A stretch of DNA of 64,000 bases from positions 620,001-684,000 of the forward strand of contig JAMXSV010000010.1 in NCBI GenBank assembly GCA_027559495.1, read 5' to 3'. Shown one piece after another: positions 1-12,230 of this stretch (positions are counted from its first letter, which is position 1; the number at the start of each line of letters is the position of its first letter). The notes under the pieces were generated by a model. The model saw nothing but the letters and a program-made list of their open reading frames with translations, made no database searches and was not told where the DNA came from. Source of the DNA: Aurifilum marmelostoma. Taxonomy: Eukaryota; Ascomycota; Sordariomycetes; Diaporthales; Cryphonectriaceae. The position numbers were made by a program, and so were the translations under genes.

Positions 1-2126
1 TATGTGTGTTATATTATCGCATCGTTTAACCCTACTTGCTTCGCCCAGCCACCCCCCCTCGTCTTCTCTCCTGCTTTCTCATTCACTCGCATCAAACACT
101 TTCCATATTGGGGAATAATAATCTAGACGGAAAAAAAAGGTGCCCGAGAGATCTGAAGAGATGGACCCCCTGATGGGCGGGCCCCCAAAGGGCCAAGCCA
201 TCCCTGATTCAATACATGAGTGATACACTTGTGGTGGCTGAGTATAATTTAGTGATCAAGATCTCAAGACCGGAGTGCCTGGCTAGTGCAATTCGGACAG
301 GCAAAGAGAGAGAGAAAGAGGGGGGAAAGGGAAAGGGCCCCACAGATCCTTCGCTACTAAAAAATGAGGGTGTGATTATTGGTGGTGGTGTGGTGTTGGT
401 GGTGTCGTCGTCGAAAGAGATATATATGGGCATCAGGCGAGGTTGGCGGCGAGGCCAAAAAAGAGAGAGTAAAAAAAAAGAAAAAGAAAGCGTGGTATCA
501 AAGATAGTTTGTACGTAGATCCTTTGCCCCCCCAAGCCACAGCAAATAAAACCAACCTCGGTTTTCTGTTCGCAAGTATAAGCTGCTTGGCTTTGTTGCA
601 TCGTCTGTGTATCCAAATTGGGGAGGTAGCCTATCAGACCGCATCCCCCTTCTCTCTTTTTCTTTCTTTCTTTCTTTGTGTCGCCAATACCATAGTAGAT
701 GAGCAAGAGGGTTGCCAAGGGGCCCACCACCGCGCTACCACATGCTTTTAGAGTTCTGCACAGCCTCCTTTGATCTGCTGTTGGGAGATATCGACTGCCG
801 CCAGAATCTTGCCGGCCCGACGTAACATGCCTTTGCCACTTGTGAGGGCAACGATCTTCCCCATGTTTGTCACGAAACAAGAAGGCGAAAAGAAAGAAGG
901 GGGGGCAAGGGGGGAGGGGGGAAAAAAAGAAGGGGGAAAAACAACTCTGCCACAGCTGCCGAAGAGGAAATTCTTACGTTGTGTCTGTCCGAATCTTGAA
1001 TACGCCTCGTCGTCAGCCTGCGCACGATTTGCCGTTGGACAAGCGCCCCCGGGGCGAATCAGAGGATTCCTCAGCATTATCAGGCTGGGGCTCACGCAAG
1101 TCCATACTTTTTTACACACCACCTCCTTGTAGCGCTTTTCAGAGACAAGCCACTCTCTCCTCTCGCTAAAACGATTCATCCCCTCCCTCCAGGTCTCACT
1201 GGGTAAGGGATGAAAACTTGGCCAGCGGGATCCGCCTCAGCACGTGGCAAGGAAGAGTCCCTGACATGCTCAGGCCGATCATTTGCAGAAGATGTGGTGT
1301 TGGTTGTCGGGTTACCAAAAAGAAAAAACAAAAGAAAAAAAGGTGCCAAGACCTTGTTAAATATCCGAAGGGGGGGGGGTAACCGGTTGTCTGCAGATTA
1401 ATTTTCCAAGATGTATGTACTTTGTGAAGTTTAAATTTCAAGCGACTCCCAAGCGGGGATCTCCTCCTGCCAAGGTGATAGATATCTACTATGTACAGGT
1501 TATTATAGCATCCCACATTTACTGTAATGGCGGTCGACGTTCTTGGCCCGCGCCGGGAAAGGGCTTGTTTGGCTTTTTTTTCCTCTCGGGAATGGAAGTT
1601 TTCTAGAAGAGTCAGGCATGCATGCATGAACAAGAGCGTATTGGGACCAGACTTTTTCTTCCTTCTTGCATGGATCCCGACTCATAACATGGATTCCCAA
1701 TCTCGTGTTTGCTGACGTTGGTTGTGGTCGTGCGTTCACCTGCTGACTGACTTGCGGGAGGGGACGTGGAACGCTGCAAGATTCATCCAATGGAGCCCAC
1801 CACGACCACCACGACGGTTTTTTCTCCAAAGGGGGATGGAAGAGAGCCAAGCCCAGGGCCAAGCCGAGTTGCAGAAATCCCCTGGTCCTCCGAAGCTAAG
1901 GTCCTTGGGGGACGGAAAACAAGAGTCTGGGCCAAAGGGGCCAGAACTCATATCGCGAGACCTGGGGCCGACAAGCCGTCCCCACTGTACGGAGATGAGG
2001 GCCCCAGCGTCAATCACGGTGAAGGGCGGTCAGGTTCACGTCATTCGATCCCAATGAACACCCCATTCTTGGACAAGAAAATAGATGTTACAGGGCACCT
2101 GGACGGTGGAAAGGAGGTGTGATGAT

Positions 2127-2178
2127 GGAGGAGGAGGAGGAGGAGGAGGAGGTGGTGGTGGTGGTGGTGGTGGTGGAC
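2127..2178. repeat. GAG/GTG trinucleotide microsatellite
   Basis: A run of GGA/GAG units passes directly into a run of GGT/GTG units. On the opposite strand it would read as Ser/Thr/His homopolymers, which explains the odd short open frames here. Simple repeat with no evidence of coding use. Confidence 0.85.
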
Positions 2179-3270
2179 GAGGAGGAAGATTCTCCTCTCA
2201 GCGGACAGGGCGCATATTGCCGCCGCCAAAACTCCCTTTCTCTCCAGATGAACGACAGGATAAGGTGAGGCAACGGTTTTGGCTTTCTTTTTATGGGCTG
2301 GATGGATGCTGTGGTGCCATGTCACACAACACAAGCACGCAGTCTAGCGGCAAGGAGGACACACAGACAGAGAGGATGGGCACCAAGGAACGAGCCAAGG
2401 AGGAGGGGGTGGCAATGAGACCAAATCGCAGACTTGGACGCATGCGGGGCCGCCGTCGATAAGTCTCAAGCACCGTCGATCTGCAAGTTTGGCAGCAGTG
2501 TTGATCATTTAGCTAGAAAGGGATTGGAGGGGTTTGTGGAAGAAGAAAAGAATTAGACAGAGATGTAGAAGGTGGCAGGGGTGGGTGAGAGAGAAGTTGA
2601 GGCCATCCTTGGGAGGCCGGGCTTGGTCAGCCTTGAGGAATGAGGAGCTGGAGGCCCAAAGGATGCCTCTGGGGGGCATTGTCTGCGCGCGCCACTTAGC
2701 AAGGCGTCCACCAGCTATTGCAGGCGGACAGTCATCCCTTCTCCTGTGTGGGCTTGTAGATGAATGAATGACCTTTCAGCCCATCAGGGTGTCTCCTTTT
2801 CCCACCACGTCGGCAGCACAGCCAAGACTCACCAGAGCATTGGCGCCGTCATAGGCTATTAGGGCCCCAGAGGGCATAGGTTGCCTGTCGGCTTCGCCAT
2901 CGCTACCCAGCTGTGGTGTGTAAGTTGTGATGGGGTAACAGAGGCAGCCGGGAGGCGTTGTTTACTGGAAGTCTCTGTCTGTGTTGCTGGCATGGCAAAG
3001 TTCCCTTCTTCATCATGTTTTGATGTGTGGGTGAAGTGGAGTTTGTTCTTGTCAAGCTGAACGGGGCTTTGGGAGGCTGATTGCTCTGCAAAAGTTCCGC
3101 AGGTCAGAGGAGGGAGGCCTTCCTTTCCTGCTTGGTCGTAGCCTGGCCTGGCCGAGTGCCTCCTGCTACTCTGCCACTATGGTGCTACTGCTCCTGTGAT
3201 ACATTGAGTGTACCATGCTGTACTCCCCCCCCCCCCTTAGTAGTGGGGAAGAGACATGCCCAAAGGTGCT

Positions 3271-3286
3271 GCTGAGGCGCTTCAGC
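3271..3286. promoter_or_regulatory. Imperfect palindrome in the promoter of the calcium pump gene
   Basis: The 16-mer GCTGAGGCGCTTCAGC is self-complementary except at the central pairs and sits about 375 bp before the start codon. It contains GAGGCGC, which resembles the GAGGCTG/GNGGCKCA elements described for the calcineurin-responsive factor Crz1. A calcium pump gene would be a natural target. This is motif resemblance only. Confidence 0.25.
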
Positions 3287-3660
3287 ACCAACCACTACTA
3301 CCAATAATGTCACTGGCCTTGAATGGATAGCATGGCACAAGGGTTTGTGCGTGGAGCACCAACCACCGTGCTCAGGCTCCACCCTCTAACATTTTAGCGG
3401 GTCCTCTGTGTAGACCCCCCTGGCCACTTTGCATGCACTGCCACGCTCTAAACCCTGTCCTGGTTGCGTCTCCCTATACTCAACATGAGTTACCACAATA
3501 CTCACTCCCTCTTCACATTTCCCTCTTTAACTACAGCACCTATACAAGCCGCTGCCCTGTCACCGAGGCAATTCCCATCTGGGAGAGCCATGCCATTCCG
3601 TCTCTGTCATTTGTCAACAGCAGAGCATAGGACGAGAGCCTCTCGTCCATCTATCTCAAA

Positions 3661-6600
3661 ATGGCACCCGGCAGGCCTAGGGCGTGAGTATCATGTCATC
3701 TACCCATCCATCCACCCGTCCAGCCTTGCACGACCACACAGGCAGGCACTCAGGCTTCATCCACTGCTCCTGCACTGTACTGCATTGCCTTGACCTACAG
3801 CAAGCTGACCTGGGCTGCCCACTTACAGACCGACCATTACCATCGATACCACAGCGGTGAACTCGACTTCTCAAGACGATGCGCCCGAGGATGGTGTCTC
3901 GAGACCCGCTGGTCACTCGCCCGTCTCCACCTTTGACGATGGCCACAGCCCGTCGACAGTTGTTGATCCGTTGGCCCAGACCTGGACCACCACCTCTCAC
4001 AGGATCGTACGCGAGTCCTCTGACGGCCTCGAGGCCCGCCCCGTTTTAGACACAGAACCATCATTTGATAGCAGAGAAAGCCGACCGACAAGCCCTCACA
4101 ATGTCTCCAGCCCGGTCTCCAGGGGCACCGACGGCGTCTTCCTCTCTGTCCCGGGCAATCAAAACCTCCGCTCGAGGCAGAACAGTGTCGACTCGTCCGA
4201 CGGCGCCTCCCGACCTCGTTCATCGACACAGATTGACATGGGCACTACCCTCTACCAGAGCGAGCAGGGAGACGCCAAGGCCGTGGTCTCTGCAGAATTG
4301 GATAATGAAAAAATAATGAAGGACCCTAATGCGCTGAAGCCCGATCAGGGCAAAGAGGCGGATTTCCAGGTCGACGACAACCCCTTTGCTTTCAGCCCTG
4401 GACAGATGTCCAAGATGTTCAACCCAAAAAGTCTGGCCGCATTTTACAAGTTAGGAGGACTCAAGGGCATAGAAAAGGGCCTGCGATCGGACAGGCATGC
4501 TGGTCTGGGAGTTGATGAGAATCACTTGGAGGGACAGGTTTCTTTTACCGACGCGACAGGTTCTGAAAAGAGCGAGACTGAGGGCACGAGCCCGGCAGCC
4601 CCGGGGGGCACCACCGCCGCCGCCGCCGCCGGGATGCATACTGCCTCAGGACACTCGGACAACCATTTCATTGACAGAAAACGAGTATTCAGCGACAACC
4701 GGCTTCCGGAGAAGAAGGGCAAGAGCTTGTTGCAGCTGATGTGGATTACATACAACGACAAGGTGCTGATTTTACTTTCCATCGCGGCCGTTGTGTCGCT
4801 GGCCATCGGCCTCTATCAGACATTTGGCACAAAGCACGACGCGGCAAACCCTCCGGTCGAGTGGGTCGAGGGTGTTGCCATCATCGTGGCCATCCTGATT
4901 GTTGTTGTCGTCGGCTCTCTAAACGACTACCAAAAGGAACGACAGTTTGCCAAGTTGAACAAGAAGAAGCAGGACCGAGACGTCAAGGCTGTGCGGTCGG
5001 GAAAGACGGTCGAGATTAGCGTTTTTGACATTCTCGTTGGCGACGTTCTGCATCTCGAGCCGGGCGACATGATTCCGGTCGATGGAGTGCTGATCGAAGG
5101 GTTCAACGTCAAGTGCGACGAGTCACAGGCCACAGGAGAGTCCGACATCATCCGCAAACGTCCGGCCGACGAGGTCGTGGCCGCCATCGAGAACGGGGAG
5201 GACCTCAGCAAGATGGACCCCTTCATTCAGTCCGGCGCCCGTGTCATGGAGGGAGTCGGAACCTACATGTCCACAGCCGTCGGCGTCAACTCGAGCTACG
5301 GCAAGACCCTCATGGCCCTGAACGACGACCCTGAGATGACCCCCCTGCAGTCGAAGCTCAACATCATCGCCGAGTACATCGCAAAGCTCGGGGGTGCCGC
5401 CGGCCTGCTGCTCTTCATCGTGCTCTTCATCGAGTTCCTGGTCAAGCTCAAGTACCAGGGCTCTCTGTCGCCAGCCGAGAAGGGCCAAGAGTTCCTCAAC
5501 ATCTTCATCGTCGTTGTTACCATCATCGTCGTGGCCGTACCAGAAGGGCTGCCACTGGCTGTCACTCTGGCCTTGGCTTTCGCGACAACACGCATGTTGA
5601 GGGATAACAATCTTGTTCGGCATCTCAAGGCTTGTGAGGTGATGGGGAACGCCACCACCATCTGCTCGGACAAGACCGGTACTTTGACGCAGAATAAGAT
5701 GCAGGTCGTGGTGGGCACCATCAGCACGTCTCATCGATTCGGCGCAGCGCCACCCGAGGCTGGAGAAGGCGACAAGGTCGAGAAGCCGTCCACAGACGTC
5801 AGTGCCGCCGAATTTGTCAAGATGCTCGGCCCCGAAGTCAAGGAGCTGCTGAAGAACTCGATCTCCCTCAACTCAACGGCCTTCGAGGGCGAGGTGGACG
5901 GACAGATGACCTTCATCGGGTCCAAGACCGAAACCGCCCTTCTCATCTTCGCCAAGGAGCATCTCGGCATGGGCCCTGTCAGCGAGGAGCGCGCCAACGC
6001 CAAGATCCTGCAGCTCATCCCCTTCGATTCGGCCCGCAAGTGCATGGGCATCGTGGTTCAGATGCCCAACGGCAAGGCCAGGCTGTACGTTAAGGGCGCT
6101 TCGGAGATAGTGCTCGGTCAGTGCACCTCGATGCTGCGGGATCCCTCCACAGACTGCTCGGTCGCACCGCTCGGCCAGGAACACAAGGAGACCGTATTCA
6201 AGCTCATCGAACACTACGCCTCGCAGTCTCTCCGGACCATCGGAATCGTCTACAAGGACTTTGACAAGTGGCCACCACCAAGGGCGCGCCGCGTGGACGG
6301 TGAGAAGGATGAGGTTCAGTTCGACGCCATCTTCAACAACATGGTCTTCGTCGGGATGGTGGGCATCAAGGATCCCCTGCGTGATGGTGTTCGCGAGGCT
6401 GTCAAGGACTGCCAGAAGGCGGGCGTCGTTGTTCGCATGGTTACCGGCGACAACAAGCTCACGGCTCAGGCGATTGCACAGGACTGCGGTATCCTCCAGC
6501 CCGATTCTCTCGTTCTCGAGGGCCCTGAATTCCGCAACATGCCCACGTCAGAACAGATCAGTATCCTGCCGAGGCTGCATGTGTTGGCCCGGTCCAGCCC

Positions 6601-8121
6601 TGAGGACAAGCGCACTCTGGTTGGTCTTCTGAAGAACAAGGGAGAGACCGTTGCGGTTACTGGAGACGGTACCAACGATGCACCAGCCCTGAAGCTCGCC
6701 GACGTCGGTTTCTCGATGGGCATCGCCGGTACTGAGGTCGCCAAGGAGGCCTCTGCGATTATCCTCATGGACGACAACTTCAACTCCATCGTCAAGGCCC
6801 TGAAGTGGGGTCGTGCTGTCAACGATGCCGTCAAGCGATTCCTGCAGTTCCAGCTGACCGTCAACATCACTGCGGTCATCCTCACCTTCGTCTCGGCCGT
6901 CTCCAGCGAGTCCGAGTCCAGTGTCCTGACGGCGGTCCAGCTGCTGTGGGTCAACCTGATCATGGATACCCTTGCGGCGTTGGCTCTGGCGACCGATCCC
7001 CCACAGGACAGTGTTCTGAACCGCAAGCCGGAGCGCAGGAACTCTTCCATCATCTCTACGACCATGTGGAAGATGATTATCGGCCAAGCCATCTACCAGC
7101 TGGTCATCACCTTCCTGATCTACTTCGGAAAAGCAGCTGTCCTGCCCGGCCCCGACGATATCACAGACGATCAGATCCAGACACTGGTGTTCAACACTTT
7201 CGTGTGGATGCAGATCTTCAACCAGTGGAAGTAAGTCGAACACAACCTCATTGCCCTCGTTGTCCTAAAGAAGAAGAAAAGATAGATTGCTAACTTTGGC
7301 ACAGCAACCGTCGTCTGGATAACCAGTTCAACATTTTCGAGGGTCTCCTCAAGAACTGGTTCTTCATTGGCATCAGCATCATCATGTGCGGCGGGCAGGT
7401 TCTCATCATCTTTGTCGGCGGCAAGGCATTCAACATTGCCAACGGTGGGCAGTCTGCCATTATGTGGGGAACCGCGATCCTGCTCGGATTCCTCTCGGTA
7501 CCCATTGGCGTTGTCATCCGCCTGATTCCCGACTCGCTTCTGGAGAAGATGGTGCCCGAGTCGCTCAAGCGCAGGGCCCAGTCCAAGGTGCCGGAATTCA
7601 CCGTCTCTGACGACGAGGAGCGGTTCCAGCACTACCCAGCGCCATTCGCCGATGTTCGCGACGAGCTTGCTTTCATGAAGCGGCTCAAGGGCGGACGTGT
7701 CAACAATCTCAAGTTCGCCATGAAGCACCCGCGCGAAACCTTCATTCCCAAGTACAAGAGCCCGTCGCACTCGCGCCAGAACTCCCGGTCCAACTCGATA
7801 CGGATGCCCATGACACCAACCCGAGAGAACAGCTTCGGGTCGACCAGTGCCGGCAACATGCTCGGCCAAGGCACGCCCGAGTCCAGCCGGAAGCCTTCTC
7901 GGTCGATTCGCTCCAGGTCCAACTCGGCCCTGGGCGCGGCAACGCTCATGACGGGCATCGTGGCGGGCAGTGTCGGCGCGGCAGGCTGGTCACCCATAGA
8001 CCGAGCCGCTGACTGGCAGCAATTCCCTCCCCCCAAGCCAACACCCTCACCACTGGGTGCTGGTGCTGGTGCTGGTGCTGGTGCTTCGTCCTCAAAGCCA
8101 GACGAGAGTTCGTCATCATGA
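3661..8121 (+). CDS. PMC1: Pmc1-type calcium-transporting P-type ATPase
   Basis: P2B-type Ca2+-ATPase that pumps cytosolic Ca2+ into the vacuole or out of the cell. Three exons: 3661-3683, 3829-7230 and 7305-8121, giving 1413 residues. The start is the ATG at 3661: its 23-nt first exon ends at GTGAGT, and splicing to 3829 gives the N-terminus MAPGRPRAPTITIDTTA, continuous with the main exon. A start inside the main exon would have to be GTG. Visible motifs: TGES near residue 443, PEGLP near 579, phosphorylation motif DKTGTLT with Asp about 622, KGASE, MVTGDN and TGDGTNDAPALK near 952. Membrane segments lie before and after the catalytic core. The second intron splits an Asn codon in NQWNNRRLDNQF. 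The N-terminus is long (about 290 residues before the first membrane helix) and the C-terminal tail is rich in Ser, Arg and Asn, a likely regulatory region. Family is certain; choice among Pmc paralogues is not. Confidence 0.95.
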
Positions 8122-8854
8122 GCCTACTACCTCACTGGGCTGACAAGACAACCAACCTACTAGCAAAAATTACAAATTCACAATGACGGTGTTCAGGATT
8201 CGGAAAGTTACTCATGAGCTTGGTTTATTCTAAAACTTCTCTTTTTGTTCTGGACGGGGGAGTATCTTGATAGACAGCACCGGTAGTAATGCATACCCTA
8301 GGGCCTTCAAGAGGGCAGTCTCGCCCTTTATTCTTTTCTATCATACTTGTACAATGACATCCACATGTACATTGTTTAAAGCTGTCAACTACTGTTACAT
8401 GATGTTTCTTTGTTAGTCAGTTAACCTCAATATTACACAGCCTTGGTCCAACAAGGTCGATTGTTTTACTCTTTTATACAACCCTACTGAGCGCCCCAGT
8501 GCCCGGTGACCGCTCTCTAAGAGCCATAGTGTTTAATAATATGACCGTGGAGGACTTTCACCGCTCGAAAGTATGGAAGACGACACTAATATCATGTGTA
8601 GAATGGTGTAAATCACCTGGGCCAAGAGACTGTGGTTCAAAGCGCAAACAAAACAATATCATCTATGGTTCTTCTAATGATAAATAATTAATAATACAGG
8701 CATGGCTAGACGAGATATCAGCCAGAGCAGCGTGTGCCATTGACAAGCAGGCCAGCCTGTTCACTTGCCTCTGGTACACCCGCGTCTCGTTCTGGTCATG
8801 TCATCCAGTCATCCGCGCGCACAGCAGCCAAGATCTGCTCTCTCTCTCTCTCTC
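8122..8854. other. Convergent 3' intergenic region
   Basis: AT-richer stretch between the 3' ends of the calcium pump gene and the minus-strand small zinc-ribbon-like gene. It presumably contains both 3' untranslated regions. A TC dinucleotide run lies near 8839-8856. No gene seen. Confidence 0.6.
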
Positions 8855-9202
8855 TCACGCCTTCTTTCTAAGAACGCAGACTCTGCACTCAGCAACAGGC
8901 TGCAGCTGAGGCACCTCAGCACCACACCCAGTGCAGGTCTTGGTGCCGTTGGGGAACTCGACAACGGGAGGCTTGCTCTTCTTGAGCTCGTGGCAGACCT
9001 TGCACCAGGCATAGGGCTGGAGCCGGGGGATGTAGTCAGCACAGCCGGGACACGCCTTGGAGCCGTTGGGCAGGCCGCGCGAGGGCGTGCCGTTTCTGTG
9101 GACGCAGGCGCTGCAGTAGGGGTGTGGCTGGAGCACAGGGACCGGAACACCGCAGTTGGTGCAGGGCTTGGAGCCGTCAGATGGGCTGGGCGCAGGAGGC
9201 AT
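8855..9202 (-). CDS. Small protein with three tandem CxxC-x12-CxxC units
   Basis: Intronless frame of 115 residues that I do not assign to a named family. It is three repeats of 37-39 residues. Each runs NG(S/T)K-x-C-x2-C, then a VP-x-LQP core, then C-x2-C. Cysteines are at 14/17/30/33, 51/54/67/70 and 90/93/106/109, so spacing is C-x2-C-x12-C-x2-C in all three units. That is the pattern of a four-Cys zinc-binding knuckle or ribbon, which is inference. There is no signal peptide or membrane segment. Conserved residues outside the cysteines and GC-rich codons argue for a real gene. The protein is short, basic at the C-terminus (RKKA), and convergent with the calcium pump gene. Confidence 0.75.
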   Translation of the reverse strand: MPPAPSPSDGSKPCTNCGVPVPVLQPHPYCSACVHRNGTPSRGLPNGSKACPGCADYIPRLQPYAWCKVCHELKKSKPPVVEFPNGTKTCTGCGAEVPQLQPVAECRVCVLRKKA

Positions 9203-10032
9203 GGTGGTGGGGTCTTGGGGGTTTAGTAGATGTTTCTAGAAGTGGGCTGGTGGGTGTTGGTGAGTTTTGCTGTGTGTCGTTTGGATGGTGTTGGGGGGAA
9301 CTTGCGAGATGGTCAGCCCAGATGAGGATGGGTTGGATGGTTGGTCGTATTTATGGTCGTCTGCCAGGATGTAGAGGGAAAAAGGATCATTGTAGAGACA
9401 GTACATTCGTCCGGTTGACACTACCATCTCAATGCGCTCTTGGAACAGTATCAGGTGCGGCATTCTTGGTAAACGAACTGAAAGTTCATTGATTAGCAAT
9501 TGTAGTCTCTTTGCTCTGCCATTCCTCGCAGAGAATAACAATGTGATTGTTGATTGTCTCAGCATTTTTGCGGCTTTTTCAATCGGGGAGATAGATAAAT
9601 GGCAAATTCTGAGAGTCTCATACAGGCATGGAGGCACAATGGCTTTTATTCACAACTCGAATCAGTTTGTAAAGCTTCCTAATGCATCCAACATTCAACA
9701 CCAGATCGATGGCCTTGATGAACCCTCATTACCGAGGATCCTTGACTAGATAATCCTTGAGTTTGCCCAGGAACTCGATGCTCGATGTCAAGGCTGATAG
9801 TACTACCAGGTGTAAACCAAGCAGCCAGAGAAACAACGAATGGCCAAACACCTCACTCATGACATATGCATAATCTATGTCAGACTAGCAAAGACCCATC
9901 TTTCGCGATCTTTGGTCCCAACATGGAGTAAAAATGACCATATACAGACGTCTATGGTGTGTACGAAAGTACAGAAAGATTGCTAGACTTCAGTGTGAAA
10001 ATTCGACATTCGAAAAAACCTTGCAGGGGGCT
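9203..10032. other. Gene-poor intergenic stretch
   Basis: Upstream of the small Cys-rich gene and AT-richer than its surroundings. Short open frames on both strands lack family-like sequence or splice support. The first 200 bases probably hold the promoter of the minus-strand gene. Nothing else seen. Confidence 0.5.
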
Positions 10033-10460
10033 TCATTGAGAATATTTGTACCGGACCACGTGAGTCTGGCCTTGACCAGCATTGTCTCCAGGCCGCCAGA
10101 TGTAAGTTGCCAAGACGGTCAAGATCTTCTCAGACATTTCATCAGTGTTATCGCCGATGGTGCTGTCGATGATCTCCTGGTATGTCTGAGCTGCAACGGC
10201 CAGTCAGCTAGCCACTGGAAACAGCATTATCCGACCCGAGTCCAAGAGCATACTCACGACCGACTTCTTTGATCGCAACTTTGGGCATATTGTAATTCAC
10301 AGATACTTTCTGCTCGTATCACAATGCTTCTCCCATGAGTGTTTCGTCAAAGCCTTCCGGTGGAATTGGAAAATACGCCATATCCAAGTAAGCGTTCCTT
10401 CATTATGACCTCAGTCACAGAACGGCTAGGACGTTCCATAGTGAACCCGTCGTCTGCCAT
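10033..10460 (-). CDS. Tentative small three-exon gene, unrecognised protein
   Basis: Proposed exons are 10460-10377, 10312-10258 and 10190-10033, giving 98 residues. The last intron (10191-10257, 67 bp) has a good GTGAGT donor and a GCAG acceptor. It joins MPKVAIKEVG to PQTYQEIIDSTIGDN, and the frame then runs to a TGA at 10033 with ordinary coding codons. The first intron (64 bp) has a weak GTATTT donor, so translation might instead begin at the ATG at 10288 (62 residues). The start at 10460 has a good context (CACCATGG). No domain, signal peptide or membrane segment is recognised. It could be a real small gene or a remnant in a degraded region. Confidence 0.35.
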
Positions 10461-11672
10461 GGTGCTCAAGAGAACAATGACGAGTTATTTCGATGTATTT
10501 CAAAGATCTGACGGTAGTGTGACTTGATGCCTCCCTTTTTTAACATGCTGATCTTGAGTTAGAAGCCTGCTCGCTTTATATCCGCAGTACAAGCATATGG
10601 GTCAGTTACTATCTACCTATTTTCCTCAGGACGAATCCATACAGTCAAAAAAGGCGAGTCCTTCATTCCTCAATCTGCATGACTCTGCCTGCGTTCTGTC
10701 ACGCGCCGACTATTCCAAGGATCCAATCACGCCACAAGGTCGGCTGTCCATTTCACACCCACGCACGCCAACTCCTGTGCCAGGGAAATGGCAGACCATT
10801 CGTTCAGGGCGCAAATAACCACATTCTGTGTTACTCTGTGCGTGTTTTGGTGTGGTAACACAGTTTTGTCCGGGTTGAACTCTCACGAGAACATATCAGA
10901 TTTATGGGCGGGAGCAATATCCTTGAGCCTCATTCCCCTGTCTTAGCGTGGCGTGTAACACACGACGAGTGCATTATCTGAGATCTCGCAGAGCATGACT
11001 GAGAGTCTCAATCGACAGGAAACTTCCGAGAGGGTGTATGGAGGTCCCATACAGTAGCACTTTCGTGGACTCTGTCTTGCAGTTTCACCACAGCAATCGA
11101 CTCGATGCATTGAATAGAGATTTTCCCCCTTATTCAGCACGCGTCACATTTGAGATAGAATTATTACTAGGTAAATATCACATCAGAAACGCTGCCTATT
11201 AGCAACGTAGGGAATTGGTGATATGGTGAAATCTGAGAGTCCACTTTATCCATCCTGTCCAGGGCCGTCAGATCGATTCGAGTCCATATTCTCTTTCCGC
11301 GCATCTGTCACACCCAATTCTCTGATCATTCCTCGTTATTCTACATAAAGCAAATGCTTCATCATGTACCACTCCGGCAAGGGAGCCAGCCACAGCGCCA
11401 CGCCGTTATTTGTCCTCCAGATCGTGAGTCATACAAATGAGATTCGTATCACCCTACTCCATCAACGTCCCCACAATCTTCTTGATGAGTCTAGATTCCC
11501 CGTTGGTGTGTACCTTCGCATCCGCCTGCAGCTATTATTTGCTAGATGTACATTCCCGGCCGAAGCCCTGGTAAAGTTGGCGCCGCAACGGTCACAGTAA
11601 CACTTGGACGCGATAGATGAGCGCTCCCGCTGGTGGCGTCACTAATAGCTCGAAGACGCAAAAACACGCCCG
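10461..11672. other. Gene-poor region
   Basis: No supported gene. Short frames on both strands encode peptides without recognisable families. The stretch lies between the tentative small gene and a broken reading frame, and looks like old decayed sequence. I cannot compute a RIP index by eye. Confidence 0.4.
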
Positions 11673-12230
11673 TTACAGCCGTTTTCCCAACAGATTGCGT
11701 TTAATGCCACCTCGGTCCGATGGACTTCCATTGCGAGTGTTGAAGCTGTAGGTGCTTCTGGAGGACTCGGCCTCTGGTGCCGCTGGGTCCTGACCCGGAT
11801 CAGGGGTGTCGAAATTAGCCAGATCGATGTCGAAAGCTTCATACCGCATTCCATCTGATAGTGGTGAGCACTGCGTCAGCTCTAAGCTGTCTAAGGAGCC
11901 AAGGTCTGACAGCTGGAGCTGCTGGTCGTCCCGTCCCAAGTCCGTGTTCTCCGTGCATCCAGAAGCATCCCTATTACACAATGAAAAGTCGTCGATAATT
12001 TTAGGGCTGGCGATGCTGAGATATGCAGGATCCACTGCTGTCCGGACCGGTCCAAGGTCCCGAATGATGCTCTAGGTCATATCTGGGCACGCCGTGGAGG
12101 ATGGCCCCTGTGCTTGCAAGATGTCTAGCGAGCTCCTGTATCCTCGTTCTTCTCTGTCAGGCCCCGATGAAAAGGCAGACGAGGGTGGGCAAATGAAACA
12201 ATTTGGCAGAGTGATATTGTATGTCTGACC
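11673..12230 (-). pseudogene. Degraded reading frame, possible regulator remnant
   Basis: A minus-strand frame from about 12230 reads coding-like sequence including NITLPNCFICPPSSAF, meets a TAG near 12073, and then continues in the same frame for over 120 residues to 11673. The second part is acidic and Ser/Asp-rich (for example DDQQLQLSDLGSLDSLEL), as in activation regions of transcription factors. No DNA-binding domain was found upstream. A TATAAAG followed by an ATG (MAELSLSK) lies near 12320 in another frame. I read this as a remnant; a gene with unrecognised introns is the alternative. Confidence 0.25.

Larger units (their letters stand above)
1..3660. other. Intergenic region upstream of the calcium ATPase gene
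   Basis: I can support no gene here. The open frames are short, overlap on both strands and encode low-complexity peptides. The stretch holds purine/pyrimidine-biased runs, a ten-G run at 1370-1379, a GAG/GTG trinucleotide repeat near 2127-2178, a twelve-C run at 3225-3236 and an imperfect palindrome at 3271-3286. A 12-bp direct repeat, AGCACCAACCAC, occurs at about 3284 and 3355. The last few hundred bases presumably hold the promoter and leader of the downstream pump. The first kilobases could belong to a gene outside the window. Confidence 0.6.

Noticed and set aside
748..1179. 143-codon minus-strand frame ending in MGKIVALTSGKGMLRR...
   Set aside because: The last 40 codons look coding-like, but the upstream part is low-complexity from purine runs. 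No splice partner or family was found.
5123..5734. Long minus-strand frames inside the calcium pump gene
   Set aside because: Antisense shadows of a GC-rich coding exon; the plus-strand protein has all ATPase motifs.
11270..11285. GATTCGAGTCC, resembling a tRNA B box
   Set aside because: The flanking bases cannot form a T-arm stem and no A box or acceptor stem is present.
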